Translations under genes and position numbers: made by a program | Part shown: positions 1-7,776 of the stretch, one piece after another | How the letters are laid out: each line of letters begins with the position of its first letter | Position numbering within the stretch: position 1 is the first letter of the stretch | Notes under the pieces: model-generated | What the model saw: only the letters and a program-made list of their open reading frames with translations | The model's database searches: none | What the model was told of the DNA's origin: nothing | From: Myxococcota bacterium | GTDB taxonomy: Bacteria > Myxococcota_A > UBA9160 > JAFDET01 | Direction of reading: 5' to 3' | Assembly (NCBI GenBank): GCA_028278065.1 | Contig: JANQFA010000137.1 | Coordinates: 1 to 53,316, forward strand | Length of the DNA: 53,316 nt

Positions 1-467
1 AGCGCGCGCTCCGCGATCGCCTGGCCGATGCCGCCGATCCCGACCAGGCCCAGCGTGCGCCCGTGCAGCCCGCCCAGGTCGAACACGTTCCAGATCTCCG
101 GAACCTCGTCGATCCACGACTCGGGCAGGCGCTTCTCGCAGGCGAGCAGCATCGCCATCACCCACTCGGAGATCATCACGGCTCCGGAACCGCGCGAGCA
201 GGTGAGCGGGACACCCTCGAGGGTCTCGAACGGGTAGCGGTTGACCCCGGTTCCGTAGGTGTGGACCCAGCGCACGCCGCGCTCCATCACGTCGGCGGTA
301 TTGGGCGCACCCCAGGTCTGGGTGAGGAGAACGTCTCCTTCGACGCCCTCGTCGAGCGGCCCCTCCTCCGGGATGTGGACGATCTCGACGGACGGGAAGC
401 GCTCCTTCACCCGTCTCAGGAGGCCCGGATGGACGTGGGTGAGGACGCGCGGACTGCGTTGGTTCAT
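1..467 (-). CDS. D-isomer-specific 2-hydroxyacid dehydrogenase, partial (C-terminus outside window)
   Basis: The frame opens at an ATG (465-467) and stays open to the left edge, so about 155 N-terminal residues are visible and the C-terminal part is missing. The catalytic-domain start is followed by a Rossmann dinucleotide motif, LVGIGGIGQAIAE, near residues 142-154. That order (short N-terminal lobe, then GxGxxG) is typical of the phosphoglycerate/glyoxylate dehydrogenase family, which reduces 2-oxoacids with NAD(P)H in the cytoplasm. The gene diverges from the acyl-CoA ligase at 530, leaving about 60 bp for both promoters. The substrate cannot be told from the sequence, and the catalytic Arg/Glu/His residues lie beyond the edge. 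Confidence 0.85.
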   Translation of the reverse strand, partial: MNQRSPRVLTHVHPGLLRRVKERFPSVEIVHIPEEGPLDEGVEGDVLLTQTWGAPNTADVMERGVRWVHTYGTGVNRYPFETLEGVPLTCSRGSGAVMISEWVMAMLLACEKRLPESWIDEVPEIWNVFDLGGLHGRTLGLVGIGGIGQAIAERA

Positions 468-529
468 GGTCGGAGCTCCGGGAACGGTTGAGCGGCGCGG
501 CGGCTTCGGCCATGCTGGCCGCCGTGCCG

Positions 530-2002
530 ATGTTGATCGGAGACGTGTTTCGGCGCAACGCCGCGGTGGCGCCGGACGATCCCGCTGCCTCGCTGGGCGA
601 GGCGACCCTGACACACGGCCAGCTCGACGCCGCGGGCAACCGCGTAGCGGCCGAGCTGGCCACGCTGGGCATCGGCCGAGGCGACCGTGTGGTGACGTGG
701 GCCGACACCAGCCTGGACCTGATCCCGCTCTTCGTCGGCCTCGCCCGTCTGGGAGCGGTCTTCGCCCCGCTCAACGCTCGCCTGGGCCCCGAGGAGGCAG
801 CCGGCGTGGCCGGGCTGGCACGCGCTGCGCTCCTCGTCGCGGACGCGGAGCGTGCAGGCGACGCGGTGGCCGTGGCGTCGCGCGCCGGAATCGCCGCGAC
901 CGCCGGGCTCGGCGGCGGGCACGCCGGGCCCGATCTGTCGCCGGCCGCCGTCGGGACCGATCCGCACCCCCCGCCCGACGTGGCCGTCGACGAGCGGGAC
1001 CCCCACGTCATCTTCTTCACCAGCGGCAGCACGGGCCGCCCCAAGGGCGTCGTCCTCTCCCACCGCGCCAACTGGCTGCGCAGCTTCCAGGGCGTATTCA
1101 AGGACGTGCCGGAGCGGACGGTGTGCATGTTCCCGCTCTTCCACATGGCCGCGTTCACCCTGGGCCTCTGTGCGTGGCAGACCCGGGGCGAGATCGTGTT
1201 CGTCGAGCAGGCGACGGCCGCGGCGCTGCTGGGCGCCGTGGAGCGACACCGGGCCAACCGTCTCTACTGCATCCCGGCGGTCTGGGCGCGCATCCTCGAG
1301 ACGGACCCGCAGCGCTTCGACACCTCGAGCCTGCGCGAGGTGGACACCGGGACCTCCGCCACGCCCATCGAGCTGATCCGCTCGCTGAAGGCGCGCTTCC
1401 CCGGAACCGTGACTCGGGTCTACTACGGCTCCACCGAGGTGGGCTCGGCTGCGACGTTGCCCGACGCCCTGGTCCTGGAGAAGCCCGGCAGCGTCGGTCC
1501 TCCTCCGCCCGGCGTCGACCTGCGCCTGGCCGAAGACGGCGAGATCTGTGTGCGCAGCGACTTCCTGACCGACGGCTACTTCGACGATCCCGAAGCCACC
1601 GCCGCCGCGCTCCGCGACGGCTGGTTCCAGACCGGCGACCTCGGCGCCCTGGACGAGGACGGCTGCCTCTCCATCGTGGGTCGCAAGAAGGAGATCATCC
1701 GCAGCGGGGGCGAGTCCGTGGCCCCCGCAGAGGTGGAGGCCGTGCTCGCCGGGCACCCGGACGTGCGCGAGGTCGCCGTCGTGGGCCTGCCCGACCCGAA
1801 GTGGGGGGAGGTGGTCTGCGCCGTGGTCGTGGCGGAGCCGGGGGCCGAGCCGGACCTGGAGGCCGTGCAGGCCTGGTGCGAAGGGCGCCTGGCCGGCTTC
1901 AAGAAGCCGCGCCGCCTGGAGCGCGTGGCCGCCCTCCCCCGCACCGCCGCGACCGGCCAGGTGCAGCGGGCGCTGATCGTCGAGCAGATCGCCTCCCGCT
2001 GA
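530..2002 (+). CDS. Acyl-CoA synthetase / AMP-dependent ligase
   Basis: A 490-residue ANL-superfamily enzyme that would activate a carboxylic acid to its acyl-CoA through an acyl-AMP. The phosphate-binding loop FTSGSTGRPKG is near residue 163, the YYGSTEVG aromatic/Glu motif lies in the middle, and the hinge TGDLGALDEDG is followed by GRKKEIIRSGGE. The C-terminal A10-type lysine context is weak: the end reads LPRTAATGQVQR, with no obvious catalytic Lys after the TG. The start is uncertain: ATG 530 gives MLIGDVFRRNA, a usual N-terminus for the family; ATG 512 or TTG 488 would add 6 or 14 residues. It is divergent from the hydroxyacid dehydrogenase. Substrate unknown; probably a medium/long-chain or branched acid. 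Confidence 0.88.
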   Translation: MLIGDVFRRNAAVAPDDPAASLGEATLTHGQLDAAGNRVAAELATLGIGRGDRVVTWADTSLDLIPLFVGLARLGAVFAPLNARLGPEEAAGVAGLARAALLVADAERAGDAVAVASRAGIAATAGLGGGHAGPDLSPAAVGTDPHPPPDVAVDERDPHVIFFTSGSTGRPKGVVLSHRANWLRSFQGVFKDVPERTVCMFPLFHMAAFTLGLCAWQTRGEIVFVEQATAAALLGAVERHRANRLYCIPAVWARILETDPQRFDTSSLREVDTGTSATPIELIRSLKARFPGTVTRVYYGSTEVGSAATLPDALVLEKPGSVGPPPPGVDLRLAEDGEICVRSDFLTDGYFDDPEATAAALRDGWFQTGDLGALDEDGCLSIVGRKKEIIRSGGESVAPAEVEAVLAGHPDVREVAVVGLPDPKWGEVVCAVVVAEPGAEPDLEAVQAWCEGRLAGFKKPRRLERVAALPRTAATGQVQRALIVEQIASR

Positions 2003-2015
2003 GCGGCTCGTGGGG

Positions 2016-2030
2016 CCCGGCTTCGCCGGG
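2016..2030 (+). terminator. GC-rich hairpin after the CoA ligase
   Basis: A perfect 6-bp stem, CCCGGC-TTC-GCCGGG, lies 14 bp after the ligase stop. There is no T-tract after it, so it is at best a weak or Rho-assisted terminator. It also sits just ahead of the -35 element of the next gene. Confidence 0.35.
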
Positions 2031-2031
2031 G

Positions 2032-2060
2032 TTGCTCCACGACTCGCTGCGGAATATAGT
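2032..2060 (+). promoter_or_regulatory. Sigma70-type promoter of the TetR gene, leaderless
   Basis: TTGCTC (2032-2037), a 17-bp spacer and TATAGT (2055-2060) form a good promoter. The ATG at 2068 begins 7 nt after the -10, where transcription would start, so the mRNA should have no leader. The region is strikingly AT-rich against its surroundings. Confidence 0.6.
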
Positions 2061-2067
2061 TCCGTCT

Positions 2068-2742
2068 ATGCAGAATGGCATTCTCGAAGCAATTTCAGTC
2101 GCTTCGGTCTCGGAACGCAGCGTCGACCGGGCCCTGGGAGCGCGCCGGGCGGCCTACCGCGACGAGGTCGCCCGCCTGGTCCAGGCCAGCTTCGAGCTGA
2201 TCCGCGAGAGCGGCAGTCTCGAGCCCCGGGTCGGCGCCATCGTGCGCGCGGCCGGGCTCTCGAACCAGGCGTTCTACCGCCACTTCCGCTCCAAGGACGA
2301 GCTGCTGCTCGCCGTCCTGGACGAGGGGAGCCGGCTCCTCACCGACTACCTCCGACACCGTATGGAGTCGGCCGGCGAGCCCGTCGAACGGGTGAACCGC
2401 TGGCTGCGCGGAATCCTCGAGCAGGCGCTCAACCCGGAGGCCGCCGCCGCGACCCGCCCCTTCGCGCTGTCGCGCGCGCGGCTCTCCGAGCTCTTCCCCG
2501 CCGAGGTCGCCGCAGCGGAGGCGCGCACCACCGCCCTGGTGCGGGACGCCCTGGAGCAGGCGCGGCGCGACGGCGCCCTGCCCGACGGCGATGCGGAGCG
2601 CGATGCGGACGCCCTCTACACCCTGGCCATCGGCTGGCTGGAGCGCGCGCTCGCGCGGAGCGAGACGCCGTCGCGCGCCGACGCCGAGCACGTCGTCGCC
2701 TTCGCCCTGCGCGCCCTCGGGGAGGCCGACCGTGGAGCGTGA
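2068..2742 (+). CDS. TetR/AcrR-family transcriptional regulator
   Basis: A 224-residue repressor. The helix-turn-helix is the stretch around residues 48-72, with the recognition-helix signature AAGLSNQAFYRHFRSKDEL; the remainder is the variable ligand-binding domain. The ATG at 2068 is chosen because a promoter ends 7 nt before it, although the same frame is open far upstream. The first residues are encoded by unusually AT-rich DNA, and a small palindrome, AGAATGGCATTCT (2072-2084), lies within the first codons, where a repressor could block its own transcription. It stands directly upstream of the 2-oxoacid:ferredoxin oxidoreductase genes and may control them. Family is certain; the ligand is unknown. 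Confidence 0.9.
   Translation: MQNGILEAISVASVSERSVDRALGARRAAYRDEVARLVQASFELIRESGSLEPRVGAIVRAAGLSNQAFYRHFRSKDELLLAVLDEGSRLLTDYLRHRMESAGEPVERVNRWLRGILEQALNPEAAAATRPFALSRARLSELFPAEVAAAEARTTALVRDALEQARRDGALPDGDAERDADALYTLAIGWLERALARSETPSRADAEHVVAFALRALGEADRGA
2072..2084. promoter_or_regulatory. Candidate TetR autoregulatory operator
   Basis: AGAAT-GGC-ATTCT is a perfect 5-bp inverted repeat that starts 5 nt after the A of the ATG, just downstream of the predicted start point. Its size is short for a TetR operator, so it may be only the core of the site. Confidence 0.3.
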
Positions 2743-2798
2743 CCTCCTCTCCACGAGTGTGTGCGGTCAGCGTGCCCAGCTCGGCGCTCGGGGCGACC

Positions 2799-3338
2799 AT
2801 GGAGCGTGAGATCCTCTTCACCGGCGTGGGCGGCCAGGGCGTCCAGCTCGGCGCCCAGGTGCTGGCGCGGGCAGCGATCCTCGACGGACTGCACGTCACC
2901 CTGCTCGGGACCTACGGCGGCACCATGCGCGGCGGCCACACCGACGCCACCCTCATCGTCGGCGACGAGCCGGTCTCGGCGCCCCCCATCGTCTCCGAGG
3001 CCGGCGCGGCGATCGCCGTGCATCACGCCTTCTGGGAGCCCAGCCGTGCCAAGCTGCGCGAGGGCGCGCTGGTGGTGGTGAACGGATCGCTCTTCGAGGG
3101 AGCGCTCGATCGCGAGCGCCACCGGGTGGTCCAGGTGGCCGCCACCGAGCTGGCCCAGCGCGCCGGCAGCGCCATGGCGGCCTCGATGGTCCTGGTGGGC
3201 GCCTATGCCGCCGCCAGCGGGCTGGTCGGTCGCGACGCCCTGGTCGAGGGGATGCGCGCGTCGCTTCCCTCCTATCGCAGCCAGCACCTCGAGACCAACG
3301 AGAAGGCCCTCTCCCTGGGCTGGGAGGCCGCAGCGTGA
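2799..3338 (+). CDS. 2-oxoacid:ferredoxin oxidoreductase, gamma subunit
   Basis: A 179-residue protein of the pyruvate/ketoisovalerate oxidoreductase catalytic-domain family. It has the N-terminal GVGGQGVQLGAQVLARAA motif and the GTYGGTMRGGHTDATL segment typical of gamma subunits. In the complex it helps bind CoA while alpha and beta carry out the thiamine-dependent decarboxylation of a 2-oxoacid to acyl-CoA, with electrons passed to ferredoxin. ATG 2799 is chosen because the family starts close to this motif; an in-frame GTG at 2739 that overlaps the TetR stop would add 20 residues. The next gene starts inside its stop codon (GTGA), so the subunits are translationally coupled. Confidence 0.92.
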   Translation: MEREILFTGVGGQGVQLGAQVLARAAILDGLHVTLLGTYGGTMRGGHTDATLIVGDEPVSAPPIVSEAGAAIAVHHAFWEPSRAKLREGALVVVNGSLFEGALDRERHRVVQVAATELAQRAGSAMAASMVLVGAYAAASGLVGRDALVEGMRASLPSYRSQHLETNEKALSLGWEAAA

Positions 3339-3583
3339 GCACGGTCGAGAGCCGCGGCACGATCACCGTCGCCGTCGAACGCTGCAAGGGCTGCGAGCTG
3401 TGCATCCCCGCCTGCCCGCCGCGCGTCCTGCGCATGTCGGAGGCGCGCAACGAGCTGGGCGTTCCCTATCCGGAGCTCCTCCCGGGCTGCACCGGGTGCG
3501 GCGCCTGCCTGCTCGTGTGCCCGGACTTCTGCTTCGAGATCTTCCAGTACGAGACGCCCGTGCTGCACGAGGTGGCGTCGTGA
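3335..3583 (+). CDS. 2-oxoacid:ferredoxin oxidoreductase, delta subunit (2x[4Fe-4S] ferredoxin)
   Basis: An 82-residue ferredoxin-like subunit with two cluster motifs: C17-x2-C20-x2-C23-x3-C27 (CKGCELCIPACP) and C52-x2-C55-x2-C58-x3-C62 (CTGCGACLLVCP). It would carry electrons from the thiamine site to the soluble acceptor. The GTG start overlaps the gamma stop by 4 bases and its own TGA overlaps the alpha GTG in the same way. The gene order gamma-delta-alpha-beta and the separate ferredoxin subunit match 2-oxoglutarate (Kor) or branched-chain (Vor) types more than the fused pyruvate enzyme. Confidence 0.94.
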   Translation: MSTVESRGTITVAVERCKGCELCIPACPPRVLRMSEARNELGVPYPELLPGCTGCGACLLVCPDFCFEIFQYETPVLHEVAS

Positions 3584-4650
3584 AGCCGCGCCTGATGGAG
3601 GGCTCGGAGGCGATCGCCGAGGCCGCCCTGGCGGCCGGCTGCCGCTTCTTCGCCGGCTACCCGATGACCCCGTTCACCGAGCTGCTGGAGGCGTTCGCGC
3701 GCAAGCTCCCCGAAGCGGGCGGGGTGTGCATCAACGCCGAGAGCGAGATCGAGGCGATCGGCATGGCCTGGGGAGCCCTCGCCACCGGAGCGCGCGCGGC
3801 GACGGGCTCGACCGGACAGGGCATCGCCCTGATGCAGGAGTCGCTCTCGGAGATCACCCGCGCCGAGCTTCCCCTGGTCCTCTTCCACATGGCGCGCGGA
3901 CAGGGCGACTACTTCCAGGCCACCCGCGGCGGCGGCCACGGGGACTACCGCCAGGTCGTCTTCGCCCCGATCGACGTGCGCGAGGCGGTCGAGCTGACCC
4001 AGGTGGCCTTCGATCTGGCCGAGCGCTGGCGCAATCCGGTGCAGATCCACGGCGACTTCCTGCTCGCTCACACGGCGGAGGCGGTCGAGATCGCGCCTCT
4101 GGAGTTCGACCCGCTGCCGCCGCGGGACTGGGCCGTGGACGGCTCGCTGGGCGGGAGCGGCCGCTCGCGCAACATCAACCCGATCGGGATGGAGAAGGGG
4201 GCCAAGGGCATCGACCCCGACTCCTTCTGGAAGCGCCTCCAGGCCAAGCACGATGCCCTCGCCGCCGAGACGGCGCGCGCCGAGAGCGAGTTCACCGAAG
4301 ACGCCGAGGTCGTGGTCGTGGCGTTCGGCAGCCTGGCGCGCTTCGCGCGGCACGCGGTCCGCGCCCTGCGCGCGGAGGGCGTGCGCGTCGGCTACCTGCG
4401 ACCCATCACCTTGTGGCCCTTCCCCGCGGAGGCCGTGGCCAGCGCCGCCGAGGGCGCACGCCGCGTGGCGGTCCTGGAGCAGAACGCCGGCCAGATGATC
4501 GACGACGTGCGGCTGGCGGTGCTGGGCCGCGCCCCGGTCGTCGCCATCGGCGGGATCTCCTCGGACGAAGCCGGCTTCGGCATCGGACCGATCCTGGACC
4601 CGGCCGACGTCCGGCACCGCATCGCGTCCAGCCTGGGGGATCCGAGATGA
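3580..4650 (+). CDS. 2-oxoacid:ferredoxin oxidoreductase, alpha subunit
   Basis: A 356-residue subunit beginning with VKPRLMEGSEAIAEAALAAG, the usual N-terminus of KorA/VorB-type alpha subunits. It carries the CxNAESEIEAIGMAWGA segment that faces the thiamine diphosphate, and a C-terminal domain-II part with AVLEQNAGQMIDDVR. With beta it forms the catalytic pair that turns a 2-oxoacid plus CoA into acyl-CoA, CO2 and reduced ferredoxin in the cytoplasm. Length is normal for the family. GTG 3580 overlaps the delta stop, and its own TGA overlaps the beta ATG (ATGA). Whether the substrate is 2-oxoglutarate or branched-chain 2-oxoacids is open. Confidence 0.92.
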   Translation: MKPRLMEGSEAIAEAALAAGCRFFAGYPMTPFTELLEAFARKLPEAGGVCINAESEIEAIGMAWGALATGARAATGSTGQGIALMQESLSEITRAELPLVLFHMARGQGDYFQATRGGGHGDYRQVVFAPIDVREAVELTQVAFDLAERWRNPVQIHGDFLLAHTAEAVEIAPLEFDPLPPRDWAVDGSLGGSGRSRNINPIGMEKGAKGIDPDSFWKRLQAKHDALAAETARAESEFTEDAEVVVVAFGSLARFARHAVRALRAEGVRVGYLRPITLWPFPAEAVASAAEGARRVAVLEQNAGQMIDDVRLAVLGRAPVVAIGGISSDEAGFGIGPILDPADVRHRIASSLGDPR

Positions 4651-5501
4651 GCGACGTCCGCGACGACGCGCTGCCGACCCTGGCGCCTCCCAACGAGCCG
4701 GCCCGGAAGGTGGGACGCATCAAGCCCGCCCTGCTCCTGCACGAGGACCACGATCTCTGCCCGGGCTGCGGCGAGCCGGTCGCGATCCGCATCCTGCTGG
4801 AGGTGATCGAGGAGCTGGGCCAGGAGCGGAACGCGATCGGGATCATCGGGATCGGCTGCTACACGGCGTTCACCAGCACCATGGACGTGGACCTCGTCCA
4901 GGCCCTGCACGGGCGGGCACCCTCGGTGGCGACCGGCGCCAAGCGCATGCGGCCCGACACGCTGATGTTCACGCTGCAGGGCGACGGCGACATGGTCAAC
5001 GAGGGCCTGCAGGAGGTGATCCACACGGCGGCCCGCGGCGAGAACGTCACCTGCGTGCTCCTCAACAACGGTGTCTTCGGCGAGACCGGCGGCCACATGA
5101 CCTCGACCACGGTGCTCGGCCAGCGCACCAAGAACAGCCTCGAAGGCCGCGATGCGGGCCGCCACGGCCACCCCATCCTGATCGGCGATCTCCTCGCGCC
5201 CCTGGGCGGCACGGCCTATGCGGCGCGCGGCTCGGTGCACGACGCCCCCAACGTGGTCAAGACCAAGAACATGATCCGGCGCGCGTTCGAAGCCCAGCTG
5301 GAAGGGCGGGGCTTCTCGTTCGTCGAGATCCTCACCATGTGTCCGACCGGCTGGTTCGTGCCGACCGCCGAGGGACCCGGGTACCTGGACGACGTGCTGG
5401 CTCCCGTGCACGCCACCGGCGAGCTGAAGAACGGCGAGCGCCTCGTCGGCACCCCCCAGCTCCTCGAGGCGGCGCGCGCGGAGGAGCGCGGCAGGCGCTA
5501 G
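4647..5501 (+). CDS. 2-oxoacid:ferredoxin oxidoreductase, beta subunit (TPP-binding)
   Basis: A 284-residue thiamine-diphosphate-binding subunit. It has the N-terminal LCPGCGEP cysteine pair (C38, C41), which is near the start as in Kor/Vor beta subunits, the FTLQGDGDMVNEGLQE motif that binds Mg-TPP, and LNNGVFGETGGHMTSTT. It completes the four-subunit complex encoded by 2799-5501. The last base pairs run directly into the next gene, whose ATG follows the TAG without a gap. The complex is oxygen-sensitive in many organisms but also occurs in aerobes, and the other genes here suggest an aerobe. Confidence 0.93.
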   Translation: MSDVRDDALPTLAPPNEPARKVGRIKPALLLHEDHDLCPGCGEPVAIRILLEVIEELGQERNAIGIIGIGCYTAFTSTMDVDLVQALHGRAPSVATGAKRMRPDTLMFTLQGDGDMVNEGLQEVIHTAARGENVTCVLLNNGVFGETGGHMTSTTVLGQRTKNSLEGRDAGRHGHPILIGDLLAPLGGTAYAARGSVHDAPNVVKTKNMIRRAFEAQLEGRGFSFVEILTMCPTGWFVPTAEGPGYLDDVLAPVHATGELKNGERLVGTPQLLEAARAEERGRR

Positions 5502-5729
5502 ATGGACTTCGACGGCTTCTTCACGCGTCTGAATCCGCTGATCCTCGGCGTCCTGCGCTCGCCGCTGCCCGAGTTCCTGGAGCGCGCCGAGAACACCATC
5601 CGCCGCGTCCCCGGCATGGACAGGCAGTTCGGGATCTCGTTCGACCGGCGGATCGGCCTCACCGACGCCCAGGCCGAGACGCTGCGGCGCGAGATCGCCG
5701 CCGTGGAGATCGCGCTCGACCCGGGCTGA
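5502..5729 (+). CDS. Small protein, possible internally deleted nitroreductase/F420-type quinone-reductase-family protein
   Basis: A 75-residue frame that starts on the base after the beta-subunit stop and ends one base into the next possible ATG, so it is probably translated. From memory of the family, the first ~22 residues (FFTRLNPLILGVLRSPL) resemble the N-terminus of deazaflavin-dependent nitroreductase/quinone-reductase proteins, and the last ~50 (RVPGMDRQFGISFDRR) resemble their C-terminus, while the ~70-residue split-barrel core between them is absent. If so, it is an in-frame deletion remnant. No signal peptide, membrane segment or cofactor motif is visible. It could equally be an unrelated small protein. 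Confidence 0.5.
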   Translation: MDFDGFFTRLNPLILGVLRSPLPEFLERAENTIRRVPGMDRQFGISFDRRIGLTDAQAETLRREIAAVEIALDPG

Positions 5730-5739
5730 TGCCCTCGGA

Positions 5740-5745
5740 TACCCT
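5740..5745 (+). promoter_or_regulatory. -10-like TACCCT before the Tat FAD oxidoreductase
   Basis: TACCCT ends 7 nt before the ATG at 5753, the same spacing as the other leaderless candidates in this window. No convincing -35 is seen. It supports the start at 5753 over the ATG at 5729. Confidence 0.3.
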
Positions 5746-5752
5746 CGGCGCG

Positions 5753-7717
5753 ATGACGGCGCGCGACCGCGAGCTTGGCATGGACCGCCCGATCACGCGG
5801 CGCGACTTCATCCAGGGCGCGGCCAGCCTGGCCGCGGTGGCGGGCCTCGCGGGGCATGCCGGCGCCGAGCAGAGCAGCGGAGCGCGGCCCGCCGCGGGAT
5901 CGACGGACTCGGGCACACGCGGGGCACCGGGGCACGACTACCCGCCCGCCCGCAGCGGCCTGCGCGGCGGTCACCCCGGAGCCTTCGAGACCGGCCACGA
6001 GCTCGCCTGGCAGGGCCGCCGCGAATGGGGCCCCATCGAGATCGCGGAGGACGAGCCCTACGACCTGGTGGTCGTGGGCGGAGGCATCAGCGGGCTCTCC
6101 GCCGCCTGGTTCTTCCAGCAGCGCAACCCCGACGCGCGCATCCTGGTGCTGGAGAACCACGACGACTTCGGCGGCCACGCCAAGCGCAACGAGTTCACGC
6201 ACGCGGGGCGCACCATCTTGGGCTACGGCGGCAGCCAGACCCTGGAGCAGCCGCGGGACTACAGCGCCGAAGCGAAGGGACTGCTCCGCGAGCTCGCGGT
6301 CGATCTGGACCGCTTCGACAGCGCCTACGACCAGGAGTTCTACCGTCGCCACGACCTGCAGCCCGCGTTCTTCTTCGACGCGGCCAGCTACGGAAGCGAT
6401 CGCCTGGTACACACGGCTGCCTTCGATCCCGCCTACTTCCTGCCCGCTGCGCCTTGCGAGGTCCCGATCGAGGAGGCCGTCTCGCGCATGCCCCTGAGCG
6501 AGGAGGCCCGCGCAGACCTGCTGCGAGCCTTCAGCCTGGACTCGGACCAGCTCCCCGACCACGGGATCTTCTCGGAGCCGGGCTACCTCCAGACGATCAG
6601 CTACCGCGAGTTCGCCACCCGCCACCTGGGTCTCGGAGAGGAGGCCCTGGGCGTCCTGCAGTGTCTTCCCGAGTTCTACCTGGGGGTCGGGATCGACGCC
6701 GCCCCGGCACTCGAGGCCATGGCCATGGGACTCCCCGGGCTGGGCGGGACGAGTCTCCGCCACCTGGAGGGAATCGGCCGGCGCGTGCTCCGCTGGCTCG
6801 TGCAGCCCTACATCCACCACTTCCCCGACGGCAACGCGTCGATCCCACGCCTGCTGGTTCGGCGTCTGGTTCCGGGGGTCGCACCCGGCTCGGACATGGA
6901 GGACGTCGTCCAGGCGGTCTTCGACTACGCGCGGCTCGACGTCGCGGGCTCACCGGTCCGCATCCGCCTGAACAGCACCGCCGTGCGCGTCGAGCACGAC
7001 GGCGACCCGAAGAGCGCCGAGGGCGTCCACGTCACCTACGTGCGCGACGGCCGCGTGGAGCGGGTACGCGGGGGTCGCTGCATCCTGGCCTGCTGGAACC
7101 GGATCATCCCCCACCTCTGTCCCACGCTGCCGGCGGATCAGCGCGCGGCCCTGGCCCGGCTGGTGAAGGTCCCGCTCGTCTACACCAACGTCCTCCTGAA
7201 GGACTGGCATGCCGTGAAGAAGCAGAAGCTCGGGCTGGCCATCTGTCCGGGAAGCTGGCATCGCGTGGTGACGGTGGACTTCCCCGTCAGCCTCGGCGGC
7301 TATGCGTTCTCCTCCGGCCCCGACGAGCCCATCGTGCTGCACATGCAGCGCGTGCCCCTGAAGCCCGGCCTCCCACCCAGCCAGCAGCACAAGGAGGGCC
7401 GCCTCCAGCTCCTGGCCACCGACTTCGAGACGATCGAGCGCGAGATCCGTACGCAGCTGGCGGGGATGCTCGGCCCGGGCGGGTTCGATCCCGCGAACGG
7501 GATCGAGGCGATCACCGTGAATCGCTGGCCCCACGGCTACGCCTGGAGTCCGAATCCCCTCTTCGATCCCGACTACGCGGAGGGCGAGCGGCCCTACGAG
7601 ATCGGGCGCCGCCCCTTCGGGCGCATCGCCATCGCCAACTCCGACGCCGGCGGGCGCGCCTACGTGGACTGCGCCATCGACGAGGCCTGGCGCGCGGTGG
7701 GCGAGCTGGAGACGTAG
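5753..7717 (+). CDS. Tat-exported FAD-dependent oxidoreductase, spermidine-dehydrogenase-like
   Basis: A 654-residue protein with a twin-arginine signal (TRRDFIQGAASLAAVAGLAG, residues 13-32), so it is folded with its cofactor and exported. The FAD-binding Rossmann motif DLVVVGGGISGLSAAWFF lies near residue 105, followed by HDDFGGHAKRNEF and YGGSQTLEQP, which I recognise from SpdH-type spermidine dehydrogenases. The C-terminal FAD contact region includes SNSDAGGRAYVD-like sequence. ATG 5753 is preferred (MTARDRELGMDRPITRRDF is a usual start and a -10-like box precedes it); ATG 5729 and 5780 are alternatives. It would oxidise an amine in the periplasm. The polyamine substrate is an inference from similarity. 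Confidence 0.82.
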   Translation: MTARDRELGMDRPITRRDFIQGAASLAAVAGLAGHAGAEQSSGARPAAGSTDSGTRGAPGHDYPPARSGLRGGHPGAFETGHELAWQGRREWGPIEIAEDEPYDLVVVGGGISGLSAAWFFQQRNPDARILVLENHDDFGGHAKRNEFTHAGRTILGYGGSQTLEQPRDYSAEAKGLLRELAVDLDRFDSAYDQEFYRRHDLQPAFFFDAASYGSDRLVHTAAFDPAYFLPAAPCEVPIEEAVSRMPLSEEARADLLRAFSLDSDQLPDHGIFSEPGYLQTISYREFATRHLGLGEEALGVLQCLPEFYLGVGIDAAPALEAMAMGLPGLGGTSLRHLEGIGRRVLRWLVQPYIHHFPDGNASIPRLLVRRLVPGVAPGSDMEDVVQAVFDYARLDVAGSPVRIRLNSTAVRVEHDGDPKSAEGVHVTYVRDGRVERVRGGRCILACWNRIIPHLCPTLPADQRAALARLVKVPLVYTNVLLKDWHAVKKQKLGLAICPGSWHRVVTVDFPVSLGGYAFSSGPDEPIVLHMQRVPLKPGLPPSQQHKEGRLQLLATDFETIEREIRTQLAGMLGPGGFDPANGIEAITVNRWPHGYAWSPNPLFDPDYAEGERPYEIGRRPFGRIAIANSDAGGRAYVDCAIDEAWRAVGELET

Positions 7718-7776
7718 GGCCGCGGCCTACCTCTCCTCCTCGGCACGGAGACGCAGGCCGGCCTACATCTCCTCCT
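7708..7776. repeat. Imperfect tandem duplication of ~37-39 bp across convergent gene ends
   Basis: GGAGACGTAGGGCCGCGG at 7708 recurs at 7747 as GGAGACGCAGGCCGGCC, and both copies continue into CTAC-TCTCCTCCT. The first copy contains the stop of the FAD oxidoreductase; the second contains the stop (complement of CTA) and last codons of the minus-strand acyltransferase. The copies differ by a 3-nt gap and a few substitutions. Confidence 0.55.

Noticed and set aside
28..491. Plus-strand frames at the left edge
   Set aside because: They run opposite the partial hydroxyacid dehydrogenase and show no domain.
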